Notes: generated from the sequence alone by a model not told the origin. Counted from the stretch's first letter, positions 1-7,294 are shown. The stretch is 64,000 bases of DNA from Erysipelothrix urinaevulpis (GCF_009828835.1 NZ_WTTB01000001.1:1-64000), one strand, 5' to 3'. A program made the numbers and translations.

Positions 1-155
1 GATATTCATGAAGATTGGCAATCGAGTTCAAGACAGTATATTAGTTTTACTGAATCAACAAAAAAGTGGATTGGTTAGATCCACTTGCTGACATAATGAA
101 TTTTACACAAGATTATGGACTTGACTCAAGTTTATCTAAAATAAAAAAAGAGTAA
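1..155 (+). other. Possible degenerate 3' end of a gene
   Basis: From base 1 an open frame reads to a stop at 76-78 and ends with the residues STKKWIG. A second frame then continues without a stop from about 77 to a TAA at 153-155 and ends with LSKIKKE. Joined by one frameshift, the two would make a single C-terminal tail of about 50 residues. I recognise no family, and both pieces are short enough to be chance. Truncation at the window edge prevents a firm call. Confidence 0.2.
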
Positions 156-171
156 TTAAAAATTACTCTAG
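140..171 (-). terminator. Rho-independent terminator of the 214-618 gene
   Basis: A hairpin with arms agagtaatt / aattactct is followed, on the minus strand, by a run of seven T residues (plus-strand A-run about 142-149). It lies 43 bases beyond the stop codon of the small membrane protein gene. Confidence 0.65.
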
Positions 172-213
172 ATATAATTAATATATATTGTAAAATAGTT
201 TTTCTTATCGCTA

Positions 214-618
214 TTATTCACACTCTAAATTTATTTCTACTTCAACATCGTTTTCACCAAAAGGTACTTGTGGTCTCAATATAACATATGATTTTTTAAA
301 GTCACATTGCTTATTTTTATCATTCTTTACAAAATCAGTAACTAAATTATCTTTATTTATTTCTTTTATTCTTTCTAAGTTTTCAAATTCAATTTTTAAT
401 CCGACTGATGAAATCATTCCTAAGTATTCTATTTTTTCATCTTCTTTTTTCTCATTTGAGACAGTTGGGTAATATGTTGTTGAGTAATAATTCTCTACAT
501 TATTCTTCAAACTACTTTCAAAGGATGACTGTTTGATTAATAGTACGTAAACATATGTCACTAAAACCAAAACAAAAGCAATTGCAGCGACATAAATATA
601 TTTAATTTTTTTATTCAT
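214..618 (-). CDS. Small membrane-anchored protein of unknown function
   Basis: About 134 residues. A positively charged N-terminus (MNKKIK) is followed by one hydrophobic segment (about residues 7-29, rich in V, L, Y and A) and then a hydrophilic, charged domain of about 100 residues that would lie outside the cell. No lipobox or sortase signal is visible. I recognise no family. The frame is open from a GTG at 627, but the Shine-Dalgarno aaaggtg (627-633) overlaps that codon and is well placed for the ATG at 616-618, so I use the latter. The gene has its own promoter and terminator, so it is monocistronic. The C-terminus has a Cys (QCDF) and a penultimate Cys (ECE) that could form a disulfide, which is inference. 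Confidence 0.7.
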   Translation of the reverse strand: MNKKIKYIYVAAIAFVLVLVTYVYVLLIKQSSFESSLKNNVENYYSTTYYPTVSNEKKEDEKIEYLGMISSVGLKIEFENLERIKEINKDNLVTDFVKNDKNKQCDFKKSYVILRPQVPFGENDVEVEINLECE

Positions 619-665
619 CTTTTTCACCTTTCATTTTTAATATTTATCTGTTCCTCTCTTCTTAT

Positions 666-694
666 AATCTAACTGCCATTAATTAAAATGTCAA
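666..694 (-). promoter_or_regulatory. SigA-type promoter of the small membrane protein gene
   Basis: Minus-strand TTGACA (694-689), a 17-base spacer and TAGATT (671-666). It lies about 48 bases upstream of the chosen ATG at 618. Confidence 0.6.
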
Positions 695-783
695 CTTATC
701 ACTCTTTATTAAATACGTAGTTTTTAAAACTCAAAATATTATTGTATGATTTTTTTCACCCACTACACAAATTAGTTTTTTTC

Positions 784-815
784 AAAAAAATAACCTCTAG
801 TAAATTAAAGAGGTT
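784..815 (-). terminator. Terminator of the PTS operon
   Basis: The stem aacctct (792-798) / agaggtt (809-815) is followed on the minus strand by seven T residues (plus-strand A-run 784-790), just beyond the EIID stop codon. Confidence 0.7.
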
Positions 816-826
816 GTTTTTAAGTA

Positions 827-1636
827 CTATGGAATCAAAATATTGAAGTAACTACCTAAGATACTAACTCCAATAATAATAACTAAAATATGACCAATTT
901 TGAATTTCTTTTGTAAGAGTCCATAGACTCCCAAGGTCACAAGAAGTGGGATAAGATTTGGAACAATTTGGTTCACGAGATCGATTAATCCAACTGCTGA
1001 ATCACCCATTCCAAATGTCACAGGTGAGTTGATATAAACCAGACTTGATGTCATAGCGCCTATAACAATCATTCCCAGGATTGATGCTTTCTCGGATATG
1101 TCATTAACGATATGACTCTTGTCGGCTTTTTCAAAGAATGCAACACCTTTGTTGTATCCGAAATATAGACCATAATAACGTAAGATTGTGCATGGAACAT
1201 TATATAGTAAGAAGAAAAGAATTGGTCCCATTACATTTCCTTGGACTGCAAATGTAATGGCAATACCTGTAACAATGATTCTCCATGTTGACATAATTAA
1301 TGAGTCACCAATTGCTGATAAAGGACCCATTAAACTGACTTTGATATTATTGATTAAGCTGGTATCAAAGCTTTCATCTTCTGAGTTTTTTTGTTCCATT
1401 GCAATTGAGATCCCTAGTACTAAGGGTGCAAATACGTTTGTAATGTTGAAGAACTCCATGTGTCTTTGCAGCGCTTCACTTTTTTCTTTTTTATCTCCAT
1501 AGATTGCATCAATTGAAGGAACCATTGCATAAGCAAATCCACTTGCCATTTGTTTTGTAAATTCCCATGATGCTCCCATTGTGAATGTACGCCAGAATGT
1601 TTTCTTTAGTACTTTTTTTGTATCAGAATTCTTCAT
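827..1636 (-). CDS. PTS system mannose-family EIID component
   Basis: 269 residues, the normal length for EIID of the mannose/fructose/sorbose (Man) PTS family. The N-terminus (KKTFWRTFTMGASWEFTKQMASGFAYAMVPSI) and the internal GPLSAIGDSL segment are typical. A membrane-embedded C-terminal part follows. With EIIC it forms the translocation channel and transfers phosphate from EIIB to the sugar. Start ATG 1634-1636 is preceded by ggaggt and overlaps the end of the EIIC gene by 14 bases, so translation is coupled. It is the last gene of a six-gene operon (deglycase, GntR, EIIA, EIIB, EIIC, EIID). The substrate cannot be read from this subunit; the operon context points to a glycated amine (inference). 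Confidence 0.9.
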   Translation of the reverse strand: MKNSDTKKVLKKTFWRTFTMGASWEFTKQMASGFAYAMVPSIDAIYGDKKEKSEALQRHMEFFNITNVFAPLVLGISIAMEQKNSEDESFDTSLINNIKVSLMGPLSAIGDSLIMSTWRIIVTGIAITFAVQGNVMGPILFFLLYNVPCTILRYYGLYFGYNKGVAFFEKADKSHIVNDISEKASILGMIVIGAMTSSLVYINSPVTFGMGDSAVGLIDLVNQIVPNLIPLLVTLGVYGLLQKKFKIGHILVIIIGVSILGSYFNILIP

Positions 1637-2384
1637 CTAAATCTACCTCCACGTTTGTTTTACCATAGAATTGCATGACTAAGACGATAACTAAACCAAA
1701 TAATGAAATTCCAATAATTGGTAGTTCTAAGTAGGCTGATAATAAGAAGCCTAAAATAAAGAATGGAATTGTTTTCTTTTTCATTGTTGTTTGTAATAGC
1801 ATTGCAAACCCAAATGCTGGCAAGATTCCACTTGCAATGACGAGTCCGTCTTGAACAAACATTGGAATTGCTTCAACAATATTTTGTGAAACTTCGTTTC
1901 CGAAATAATAACATAAGGCAACAATAAGAATCGACGGGACAAAGTTAACAATTGTTCCTCCCCAAAATGCCATGTTACTTAATTTCTTTGATTCACCTTC
2001 TGCTGCGTATTGATCACATTTCGCAACGTAAAGTGGTGAGACAAAAATATAGAACATATTTTGTACAAGTAAAACAAGCATTGAGATTGGCAAGCCAAAT
2101 GTTAGTCCTGCTGAAATTCCTTTACCTGTTGAAATTGCGAAGGCTGTTCCTAAGATTCCTGCTGATACTAAATCTTGTGGAATGGATGCTCCAACTTCCT
2201 GTACTCCGATGTATGTTAATTCTAAACTGGCTCCAATCATGATTCCAGTTGTTAAATCCCCCATGATGAGTCCGGTTAGTGGTCCCATTATAATTGGACG
2301 ACTTACCTGACCTCTACCTGTTAAAAAGTATTCTCCATAACCAATTGTCGCTACTAGCGCAATCAAAACTGTTTCTATTATCAT
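1623..2384 (-). CDS. PTS system mannose-family EIIC component
   Basis: 253 residues, full length for the AgaC/ManY family, with about seven hydrophobic segments. The N-terminal IGYGEYFLTGRGQVSRPIIMGPLTGLIMGDLTTG stretch is the conserved family region. It is the channel subunit that binds the sugar. The ATG at 2384 has no convincing Shine-Dalgarno site directly upstream. A strong aaaggag lies about 40 bases away with no properly spaced ATG, so initiation may depend on coupling or on a non-standard element. The 112-base gap to the EIIB gene is the largest inside this operon. Confidence 0.9.
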   Translation of the reverse strand: MIIETVLIALVATIGYGEYFLTGRGQVSRPIIMGPLTGLIMGDLTTGIMIGASLELTYIGVQEVGASIPQDLVSAGILGTAFAISTGKGISAGLTFGLPISMLVLLVQNMFYIFVSPLYVAKCDQYAAEGESKKLSNMAFWGGTIVNFVPSILIVALCYYFGNEVSQNIVEAIPMFVQDGLVIASGILPAFGFAMLLQTTMKKKTIPFFILGFLLSAYLELPIIGISLFGLVIVLVMQFYGKTNVEVDLDEEF

Positions 2385-2496
2385 ATGTTTTTACACATAG
2401 CCCTTATTAGAGTTATGTACTCCTTTCGTTTGTATTACAGTTTTATTTATTTTTCCCACGCTTAAAACAGATAATGTTAATAATGCATTTATCTTG

Positions 2497-2960
2497 TTAG
2501 TATTTTGTAATCTTTTCTGATGGTACCTGTTGCATCTCTATCTCAAACCCTTGTTCTTTTAGATCATTGAGTAATGTTTCATCGTGTTCTGATAAAGAGA
2601 TTGTTGAAGTGTATGCTTTATTATCTGAGTTTGGTTTTGTTCCACCAAGATTGAGTGTTTTTACGTCATCTTGATTTAATCCTGTTAATAATTTATGTGC
2701 ATCTTCAATTGTTTCAACAACGACCATTAGGTTGTATTTGTCTGTGACACACTGTTTATTGCATCAATGCCATCTTCGACTGTTTTCATCACTAATTTTA
2801 CATTTGCTGGTTTTGCCATTCTCAGTGAGTTCTTTCTAATATTATTATTGGGTACATCGTCATTAGCAATCAGTACACAATTTGCATCAAGAAACCCTAA
2901 CCACGAAAAGGCAACTTGTCCGTGTAATAAGCGATGATCCACTCTCACTAGTTTTATCAT
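2497..2960 (-). pseudogene. PTS system mannose-family EIIB, frameshifted
   Basis: Family members are about 155-165 residues in one frame. Here the N-terminal half (2727-2960) carries the phosphorylation motif RVDHRLLHGQV with His13 and runs into TAA after INSVSQTNTT. The C-terminal half (2497-2727) continues the family sequence (VVVETIEDAHKLL...NLGGTKP...QVPSEK) in another frame. Removing one GT unit from a (GT)3 run (plus strand (AC)3, 2747-2752) restores a continuous INSVTDKYNLMVVVETIED. The lesion is therefore a 2-bp insertion. The halves overlap as TAATG, so the distal half could be reinitiated as a separate chain. Either the transporter is inactive, the two halves complement each other, or the base call is wrong. 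The other PTS genes look intact, which argues for a recent change. Confidence 0.85.
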
Positions 2961-2974
2961 AGTATGAATCCTTT

Positions 2975-3385
2975 CTAAAAATCTTCATCCTCTATTTCCA
3001 AAGCTACATCTGTATCAATACATATACTCTGTTTAGCTTCTTCACATGATTCACTCAGCGCATCTTCTATACTCATCGTTTCTAGCTTTAATGCTAAATT
3101 TAAGACAAGTGCAAGGTTCATGCCTGTTAGCAAATGATATTGATATTCTTCCTTTAATTCTTTGAGTTTAGTGTGTACACTTCCTCCTAATATATCTGTA
3201 ACCACCACACATGGTTTCTGATTTTTATTGAAAAAGGAGGTTATTTCTTTTTCTAGATCATAATTGTCAGTGGTATAGGCATCGATTACACTGATTGAGT
3301 CCTGTTTTCCCAAGATTATTTCAACAGAACTTAAAAGACCTGATGCTAATTTACCATGACTTGCTAGAAGTATTTGATAGTCCAT
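2975..3385 (-). CDS. PTS system mannose-family EIIA component
   Basis: 136 residues, typical of a free-standing ManX-type EIIA. His10 in LLASHG is the expected phosphoacceptor from HPr. The VVTDILGGSV segment matches the family loop (usually D-L-x-G-G-S-P). It is cytoplasmic and passes phosphate to EIIB. The start has a clear aggagg. It is 9 bases from the GntR gene and 14 bases from the EIIB gene, so it is co-transcribed. The C-terminal tail is acidic (EIEDEDF). Confidence 0.88.
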   Translation of the reverse strand: MDYQILLASHGKLASGLLSSVEIILGKQDSISVIDAYTTDNYDLEKEITSFFNKNQKPCVVVTDILGGSVHTKLKELKEEYQYHLLTGMNLALVLNLALKLETMSIEDALSESCEEAKQSICIDTDVALEIEDEDF

Positions 3386-3394
3386 TACATCCTC

Positions 3395-4102
3395 CTAAAA
3401 CTCGAATTTATATTTATCTCCAACGATGTATTGTTCACCATAATGAATCGGTTCTTTATTCTCATCGATGATGCACGTTTTCATTAGAAACAATGGTGAG
3501 CCAATGATCAAACCTAACTGATTTGCTTGCTCTGTACTTGCTAAACTAATTTCCAAACTTGTGCTGATTGAAGAAAACTCTTTGATATTATAATCATTCT
3601 CTAAGACTGTATAGAGAGACTTTGTTAAATCTTTATTGACGAGATCTTTATATTTTTGATTGTCGTAATAGTTATTTTCAATCATCACTGGTTCCTGATT
3701 GGCATATCGAATGCGTTGTATATATAGTATGGCCGCGTCTTCACTTAAGCCAAGATATTTCGCAATTGTTTTATTGCTGATTACTTCTTGATGAGTCACG
3801 ATACTTTTACTTTTGTATCCGTTCATTTCAACTGATTTACTAAAGCCAATAACACTTGAATGCGTTATTTTTCTTTGGATTGAAATGTTTTTTACATATG
3901 TTCCTTTACCATGAATCTTATCTACATATTGCCCTTGTACCAACTCATTGATTGCCTTTCGAATTGTAATTCTACTGACATCATAATGTGCCATTAATTC
4001 TTGTTCACTTGGTAACTTGGAATTGCTTATAAATTCCTTATTTTCAATTTTACCTTGAATTTCTTTAGCAATTGTCAGGTACATTGGTAAATATTCTGCC
4101 AT
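3395..4102 (-). CDS. GntR/HutC-family transcriptional regulator
   Basis: 235 residues. A winged helix-turn-helix occupies about residues 8-75 (KLPSEQELMAHYDVSRITIRKAINELVQGQYVDKIHGKGTYV), followed by a UTRA ligand-binding domain (about 95-230) that normally senses a phosphorylated sugar. It lies inside the PTS operon between the deglycase and EIIA genes. The likely target is the 14-bp palindrome at 5144-5157 just downstream of the operon promoter, giving repression relieved by the phosphorylated substrate (inference). Confidence 0.88.
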   Translation of the reverse strand: MAEYLPMYLTIAKEIQGKIENKEFISNSKLPSEQELMAHYDVSRITIRKAINELVQGQYVDKIHGKGTYVKNISIQRKITHSSVIGFSKSVEMNGYKSKSIVTHQEVISNKTIAKYLGLSEDAAILYIQRIRYANQEPVMIENNYYDNQKYKDLVNKDLTKSLYTVLENDYNIKEFSSISTSLEISLASTEQANQLGLIIGSPLFLMKTCIIDENKEPIHYGEQYIVGDKYKFEF

Positions 4103-4157
4103 TTTAGTCCCTCTTTCCTTTTACCAATTATAACAAGAATTGTTTCTGTTTACCTAA

Positions 4158-5129
4158 TTAATATTCTACTTTACCCATGTATCGGCGAGTATCCAATGGA
4201 TGATTTCTAACAATGGATAGTTTGTAACGATAAACACTTAACACACTATAAAATAAAATTGGGTTAAAGTAATCTGAAACGTTTTCATCAATAATTGATA
4301 GTCCAAGCTCTTTTGCATCCACCACTTCATATTTTTTAGCATATGTTTTGAAAAACTTAAGAACTCGTTCATCAAGAGGTCTTGATGGTCCTTCACTCAT
4401 TAAGAGAATGTAAGGTGTGCTGTGGTCAGTTGCTTCAAACGGACCATGGAAGTACTCTCCGCTATGAATTGCTGATGCATGTAACCATTGCATTTCCATT
4501 AAAGAGCAAATCGAGAATCCGTATGCATGACCATATGATGCGCCACTACCTAGAATATAGAACATTTCTTCTTTTCCATAAGTATCGGCAAACTGATCCG
4601 TTCTTTCTTGAATTTGATCTTGAGCATTCTTTACAATGTCATCAATTTGATGCATTCCTTGTTTAAATGCTTCGTAATGTGCATATCCTTCTTGACGATG
4701 TAAGATTTCAACAACAATGTTCAAGATAATTGCCATTGGGTTATTTTCAACACTTGTATCCTCACCCCACTCATAAAGAATTTTATGATCAACTGTCTCA
4801 AATAACATCGACTCTTCATTGTATGTTAAACCAATCGATTGAGCATTGTGACGTCTTGCAACGTTTGCTGCCTCCACTGATTCTGGTGTGTTACCACCAT
4901 GTGAACAAATAATAACTAATGAGTTTTCATTAAGTTTCTTGGGAACTACATGATTAAACTCATTGGCTGTATATAATCCAGCCACCAATTCCTTTGCTTC
5001 TGTATTAATAAAATAATCAGAAGTATACATATCGACAAGAGATCCTCCACAAGCTACAAGATATATTGTTTCAAGTCTTGTGTCTGATTTCTCTAAAACT
5101 TTTTCCACTACTGAATTCAAATCCATCAT
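4158..5129 (-). CDS. SIS-domain sugar deglycase/isomerase, FrlB-like
   Basis: 323 residues with two SIS domains. The first has VACGGSLVDMYTSDYF (about 25-40) and SHGGNTPESVEAA (about 75-88); the second has ILGSGASYGHAYGFSICSLMEMQW (about 192-215). The C-terminal NHPLDTRRYMGKVEY resembles FrlB, which splits fructoselysine-6-phosphate into glucose-6-phosphate and lysine. Together with a mannose-family PTS this resembles the gfr-type operons for glucoselysine/fructoselysine. The exact substrate is inferred, and an AgaS- or GlmS-like aldose-ketose isomerase is the main alternative. It is first in the operon, with aggagg before two in-frame ATGs (5129 and 5126). Confidence 0.8.
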   Translation of the reverse strand: MMDLNSVVEKVLEKSDTRLETIYLVACGGSLVDMYTSDYFINTEAKELVAGLYTANEFNHVVPKKLNENSLVIICSHGGNTPESVEAANVARRHNAQSIGLTYNEESMLFETVDHKILYEWGEDTSVENNPMAIILNIVVEILHRQEGYAHYEAFKQGMHQIDDIVKNAQDQIQERTDQFADTYGKEEMFYILGSGASYGHAYGFSICSLMEMQWLHASAIHSGEYFHGPFEATDHSTPYILLMSEGPSRPLDERVLKFFKTYAKKYEVVDAKELGLSIIDENVSDYFNPILFYSVLSVYRYKLSIVRNHPLDTRRYMGKVEY

Positions 5130-5143
5130 TCACTCCTCCTATA

Positions 5144-5157
5144 ACGTCATATGACGT
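5144..5157. promoter_or_regulatory. Candidate GntR operator of the PTS operon
   Basis: A perfect 14-bp palindrome, ACGTCATATGACGT, lies just downstream of the predicted start site and upstream of the deglycase Shine-Dalgarno. It suits a HutC-subfamily dimer, encoded by the second gene of the operon. Confidence 0.6.
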
Positions 5158-5168
5158 CTTACACTTAT

Positions 5169-5197
5169 ATCTTACGCCTTATCTTTTTATAAGTCAA
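5169..5197 (-). promoter_or_regulatory. Promoter of the deglycase-PTS operon
   Basis: Minus-strand TTGACT (5197-5192), 17-base spacer, TAAGAT (5174-5169). Transcription would start near 5162, about five bases before the palindrome, which fits roadblock or occlusion by the repressor. Confidence 0.65.
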
Positions 5198-5257
5198 TGG
5201 TTTTTGATTAAATAATGTAATCGCATTCATTTTTGTATCGAATATCTATTATCATAA

Positions 5258-5320
5258 ATCCTTTAATTTGTCGTTATCATGATAATTTAAAGGATAAGTG
5301 ATACTATGTTTTTCACTTAT
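5258..5320. repeat. Nested inverted repeats in the 254-base gap before the deglycase promoter
   Basis: An imperfect inverted repeat atcctttaa ... ttaaaggat (5258-5295) is followed by ataagtga / tcacttat (5294-5301 and 5313-5320). The region 5198-5331 otherwise holds no gene. It could be a second regulatory site, a weak terminator or chance in AT-rich DNA. Confidence 0.3.
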
Positions 5321-5331
5321 GTATTTTTAGA

Positions 5332-5354
5332 AAAAAAGACTATTCTTATGAATA
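5332..5354 (-). terminator. Terminator of the AbiE-like module
   Basis: The stem gactattc (5338-5345) / gaatagtc (5350-5357) is followed on the minus strand by seven T residues. It is nearly the same sequence as the terminator at 7263-7287. Confidence 0.75.
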
Positions 5355-5383
5355 GTCCTGGTACTTAAACTTTTAATCTTTTT

Positions 5384-6127
5384 TTATTTTATTATTAAAT
5401 TATTCAACATCGCAAATACTTCTTCACGAGTATAAAAATAATCCCTACTCTCTGGTATTGCATTTAGATTACTCTTTAGTAATTCTAGAAACACCAGCAT
5501 ATCATTTTTAATCGATCTATTAAGTTCAATTGAATCTTCGTCATTGAACAATTGTACAAGTCGAGCTATGTCTTTAATATGTTTAGATACTTCAGTACTC
5601 GTCACCCCATCATTATTTTCTTTTGCAAGACTTAAGTTATACCAAGCCTTTGCTTTCAAAATCAATAGTCCTGATTTATTCAAAATAGGTATTCCTTGCA
5701 CAATTTCAGTATTATTAATAATAAATTGATAATACTCATCATCAAGCATTATTGCGGATAGACTATCCTCATTACTAAAACTTAAAGATCTTATAGGACC
5801 CATCCACTGATTCGCAAAATCAGGTTTCTTACATAGTAATTCAATCATTGGAGGATAAAGTTTATCTTTAGTTTTAAATCGATAAAGATTTTCATTCTCT
5901 CGTCGTTCATCCATGACGTATTTTCCTTCATGTAAAAACTCAATGAAAGTATCATAGAATTCTTTGTTTCGTGCTTCTTCATAAATTACAATGTCATAAT
6001 CTTTTGTTATTCTGATATCCAAGCCTTCACGACTTAATACGATTGCACTTGCTGTTCCACCAATTATACAAAAACAATCTGAAAAATATTTAAATTTTTT
6101 ACTGAATGATTCATAAATTTTATACAT
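5384..6127 (-). CDS. AbiEii-like nucleotidyltransferase (putative toxin)
   Basis: 247 residues. The nucleotidyltransferase signature is visible near the N-terminus: IIGGTASAIVL (about 21-31) followed by the metal-binding KDYD (42-45) and IVIYEE. A later KAKAWYNL (about 158-165) and the KHIKDIARLVQLF helix (about 183-195) match AbiEii-type proteins paired with a winged-helix partner. Known AbiEii-family toxins transfer nucleotides to RNA and stop growth. The gene overlaps the upstream regulator gene by 8 bases and has only a weak ribosome site, so coupling is likely. Codon use is AT-rich with many Ile/Asn/Lys residues, and the module looks accessory. The toxin role is inferred. Confidence 0.75.
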   Translation of the reverse strand: MYKIYESFSKKFKYFSDCFCIIGGTASAIVLSREGLDIRITKDYDIVIYEEARNKEFYDTFIEFLHEGKYVMDERRENENLYRFKTKDKLYPPMIELLCKKPDFANQWMGPIRSLSFSNEDSLSAIMLDDEYYQFIINNTEIVQGIPILNKSGLLILKAKAWYNLSLAKENNDGVTSTEVSKHIKDIARLVQLFNDEDSIELNRSIKNDMLVFLELLKSNLNAIPESRDYFYTREEVFAMLNNLIIK

Positions 6128-7160
6128 TATTAAATTTTACTCTCGCTTCCTCATTATTTAATAGAAGACTAATGTACTCATCAAGATCAATAATTGCTTC
6201 CTCTATTCGAGGATCATTATCACTATTTTCTAGAATCAACCTTAAACTTATTGGATCCACTTTATTATTTAATAAGATTGGATTATATTTCCAAAGTTCT
6301 AAATTAATATCATCAATTTTAGCATATAAAAACTCTTCTTTTTCTAATAGTTTTGATATGAATTCTTTTTCAGGACTTTTCTTTAAATTACTATCTGATA
6401 ATTGATTCGACAAGTCACTCATAATAACACCGTAATCTGATTGAGTTGATGACAACATTGTATAATGACTGACTGCATCCAAGTTTGATTCAAATACAAC
6501 TAAATTTTCATTATTTAGAATAGCTAGATCTTGGGGGGGAATAACCACCCTTTTCTCTATCGGTATTATGAAATACTTTTTTGCATCTTCATAAATCTCT
6601 GCTCTACTCAGTTTTAAAAAATAGCTTCCGTGAACAGACTCTATGTAACCAGCCTCAGTAAAATATCGAAGTACTCTATATACTGTAGCAATCGATATCT
6701 CAGTTTTATCTTGGATATCTTTTGCACTGAATTTTTCTTTACTACTCAACAACATAGAAATTAAAATTTGTTGTTGATTATGGTTATAAAAATCCCTTAA
6801 CATTTTTGGTTGGGATATATCATTTATTATAACTCCCAAAAATCTTAAAGAAATGGCATTGTGCGCAATAAAAGAAATATTACTTTGAATTAATCGTTTA
6901 ATATCTTTCTCAGATAATTTATCAAATGAAAGAACAGTTCTTATATTTAATTTTTGAGATACTATTAAACTATCTTTAACAAAACTTTCAATTGAAAAAT
7001 CTCTTGTTCTATCCATTAAAACGACTTCTTCTGTCTCATTGAACCGAAGAAAAATATAGTTGTATTTTTTTTTAAAAATTGCAGGAAGATCACTCATCTC
7101 TTTGATCTCAATTTCATAGGTAAAACAGTAGCGATCTAGTAAGTCTAAAGCACTATTCAT
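6120..7160 (-). CDS. Winged-helix regulator paired with the nucleotidyltransferase (AbiEi-like antitoxin candidate)
   Basis: 346 residues. The N-terminal 110 residues end in KRLIQSNISFIAHNAISLRFLGVII, a pattern seen in MarR-like regulators encoded next to AbiEii-type transferases. A winged helix-turn-helix follows (about 130-187: AKDIQDKTEISIATVYRVLRYFTEAGYIE). The C-terminal 150 residues have no motif I recognise and may bind the partner. The start ATG (7158-7160) has aggtga four bases upstream. The gene is preceded by a promoter embedded in a perfect 29-bp inverted repeat, which fits negative autoregulation as shown for AbiEi. The antitoxin role is inference from family, order and operator. 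Confidence 0.7.
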   Translation of the reverse strand: MNSALDLLDRYCFTYEIEIKEMSDLPAIFKKKYNYIFLRFNETEEVVLMDRTRDFSIESFVKDSLIVSQKLNIRTVLSFDKLSEKDIKRLIQSNISFIAHNAISLRFLGVIINDISQPKMLRDFYNHNQQQILISMLLSSKEKFSAKDIQDKTEISIATVYRVLRYFTEAGYIESVHGSYFLKLSRAEIYEDAKKYFIIPIEKRVVIPPQDLAILNNENLVVFESNLDAVSHYTMLSSTQSDYGVIMSDLSNQLSDSNLKKSPEKEFISKLLEKEEFLYAKIDDINLELWKYNPILLNNKVDPISLRLILENSDNDPRIEEAIIDLDEYISLLLNNEEARVKFNNV

Positions 7161-7176
7161 ACTATCACCTCACATT

Positions 7177-7240
7177 GATATTATCACAAAACCTTCAAAT
7201 TATCAATGGTGTGATAATTTGAAGGTTTTGTGATAATATC
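7177..7240. repeat. Perfect 29-bp inverted repeat, putative operator
   Basis: Left arm 7177-7205 and right arm 7212-7240 are exact reverse complements, separated by a 6-base spacer (7206-7211). The arms contain gatattatcac and cttcaaattatca sub-blocks. It covers the promoter of the two-gene AbiE-like module. No T-run follows either arm, so it is not a simple terminator. Confidence 0.9.
7178..7206 (-). promoter_or_regulatory. Promoter of the AbiE-like module inside the inverted repeat
   Basis: Minus-strand TTGATA (7206-7201), 17-base spacer, TAATAT (7183-7178). The whole promoter lies in the left arm of the repeat. The predicted transcript start is about 10 bases before the ATG, giving a very short leader. 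Confidence 0.65.
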
Positions 7241-7262
7241 GACTTTAAACGTTTAAAAATCA

Positions 7263-7287
7263 AAAAAGACTATTCATGAGAATAGTC
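7263..7287 (-). terminator. Terminator of the murA-HAD transcript
   Basis: The stem gactattc (7268-7275) / gaatagtc (7280-7287) is followed on the minus strand by six T residues, just after the HAD gene stop. Confidence 0.75.
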
Positions 7288-7294
7288 TTAGTCG

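Noticed and set aside
1188-1502. 104-codon plus-strand frame opposite the EIID gene
   Set aside because: Shadow of EIID; no ribosome site and no family.
2390-2430. Micro-ORF between EIIB and EIIC behind an aaaggag site
   Set aside because: Only about five to eleven codons and no ATG at normal spacing; noted in the EIIC entry instead.
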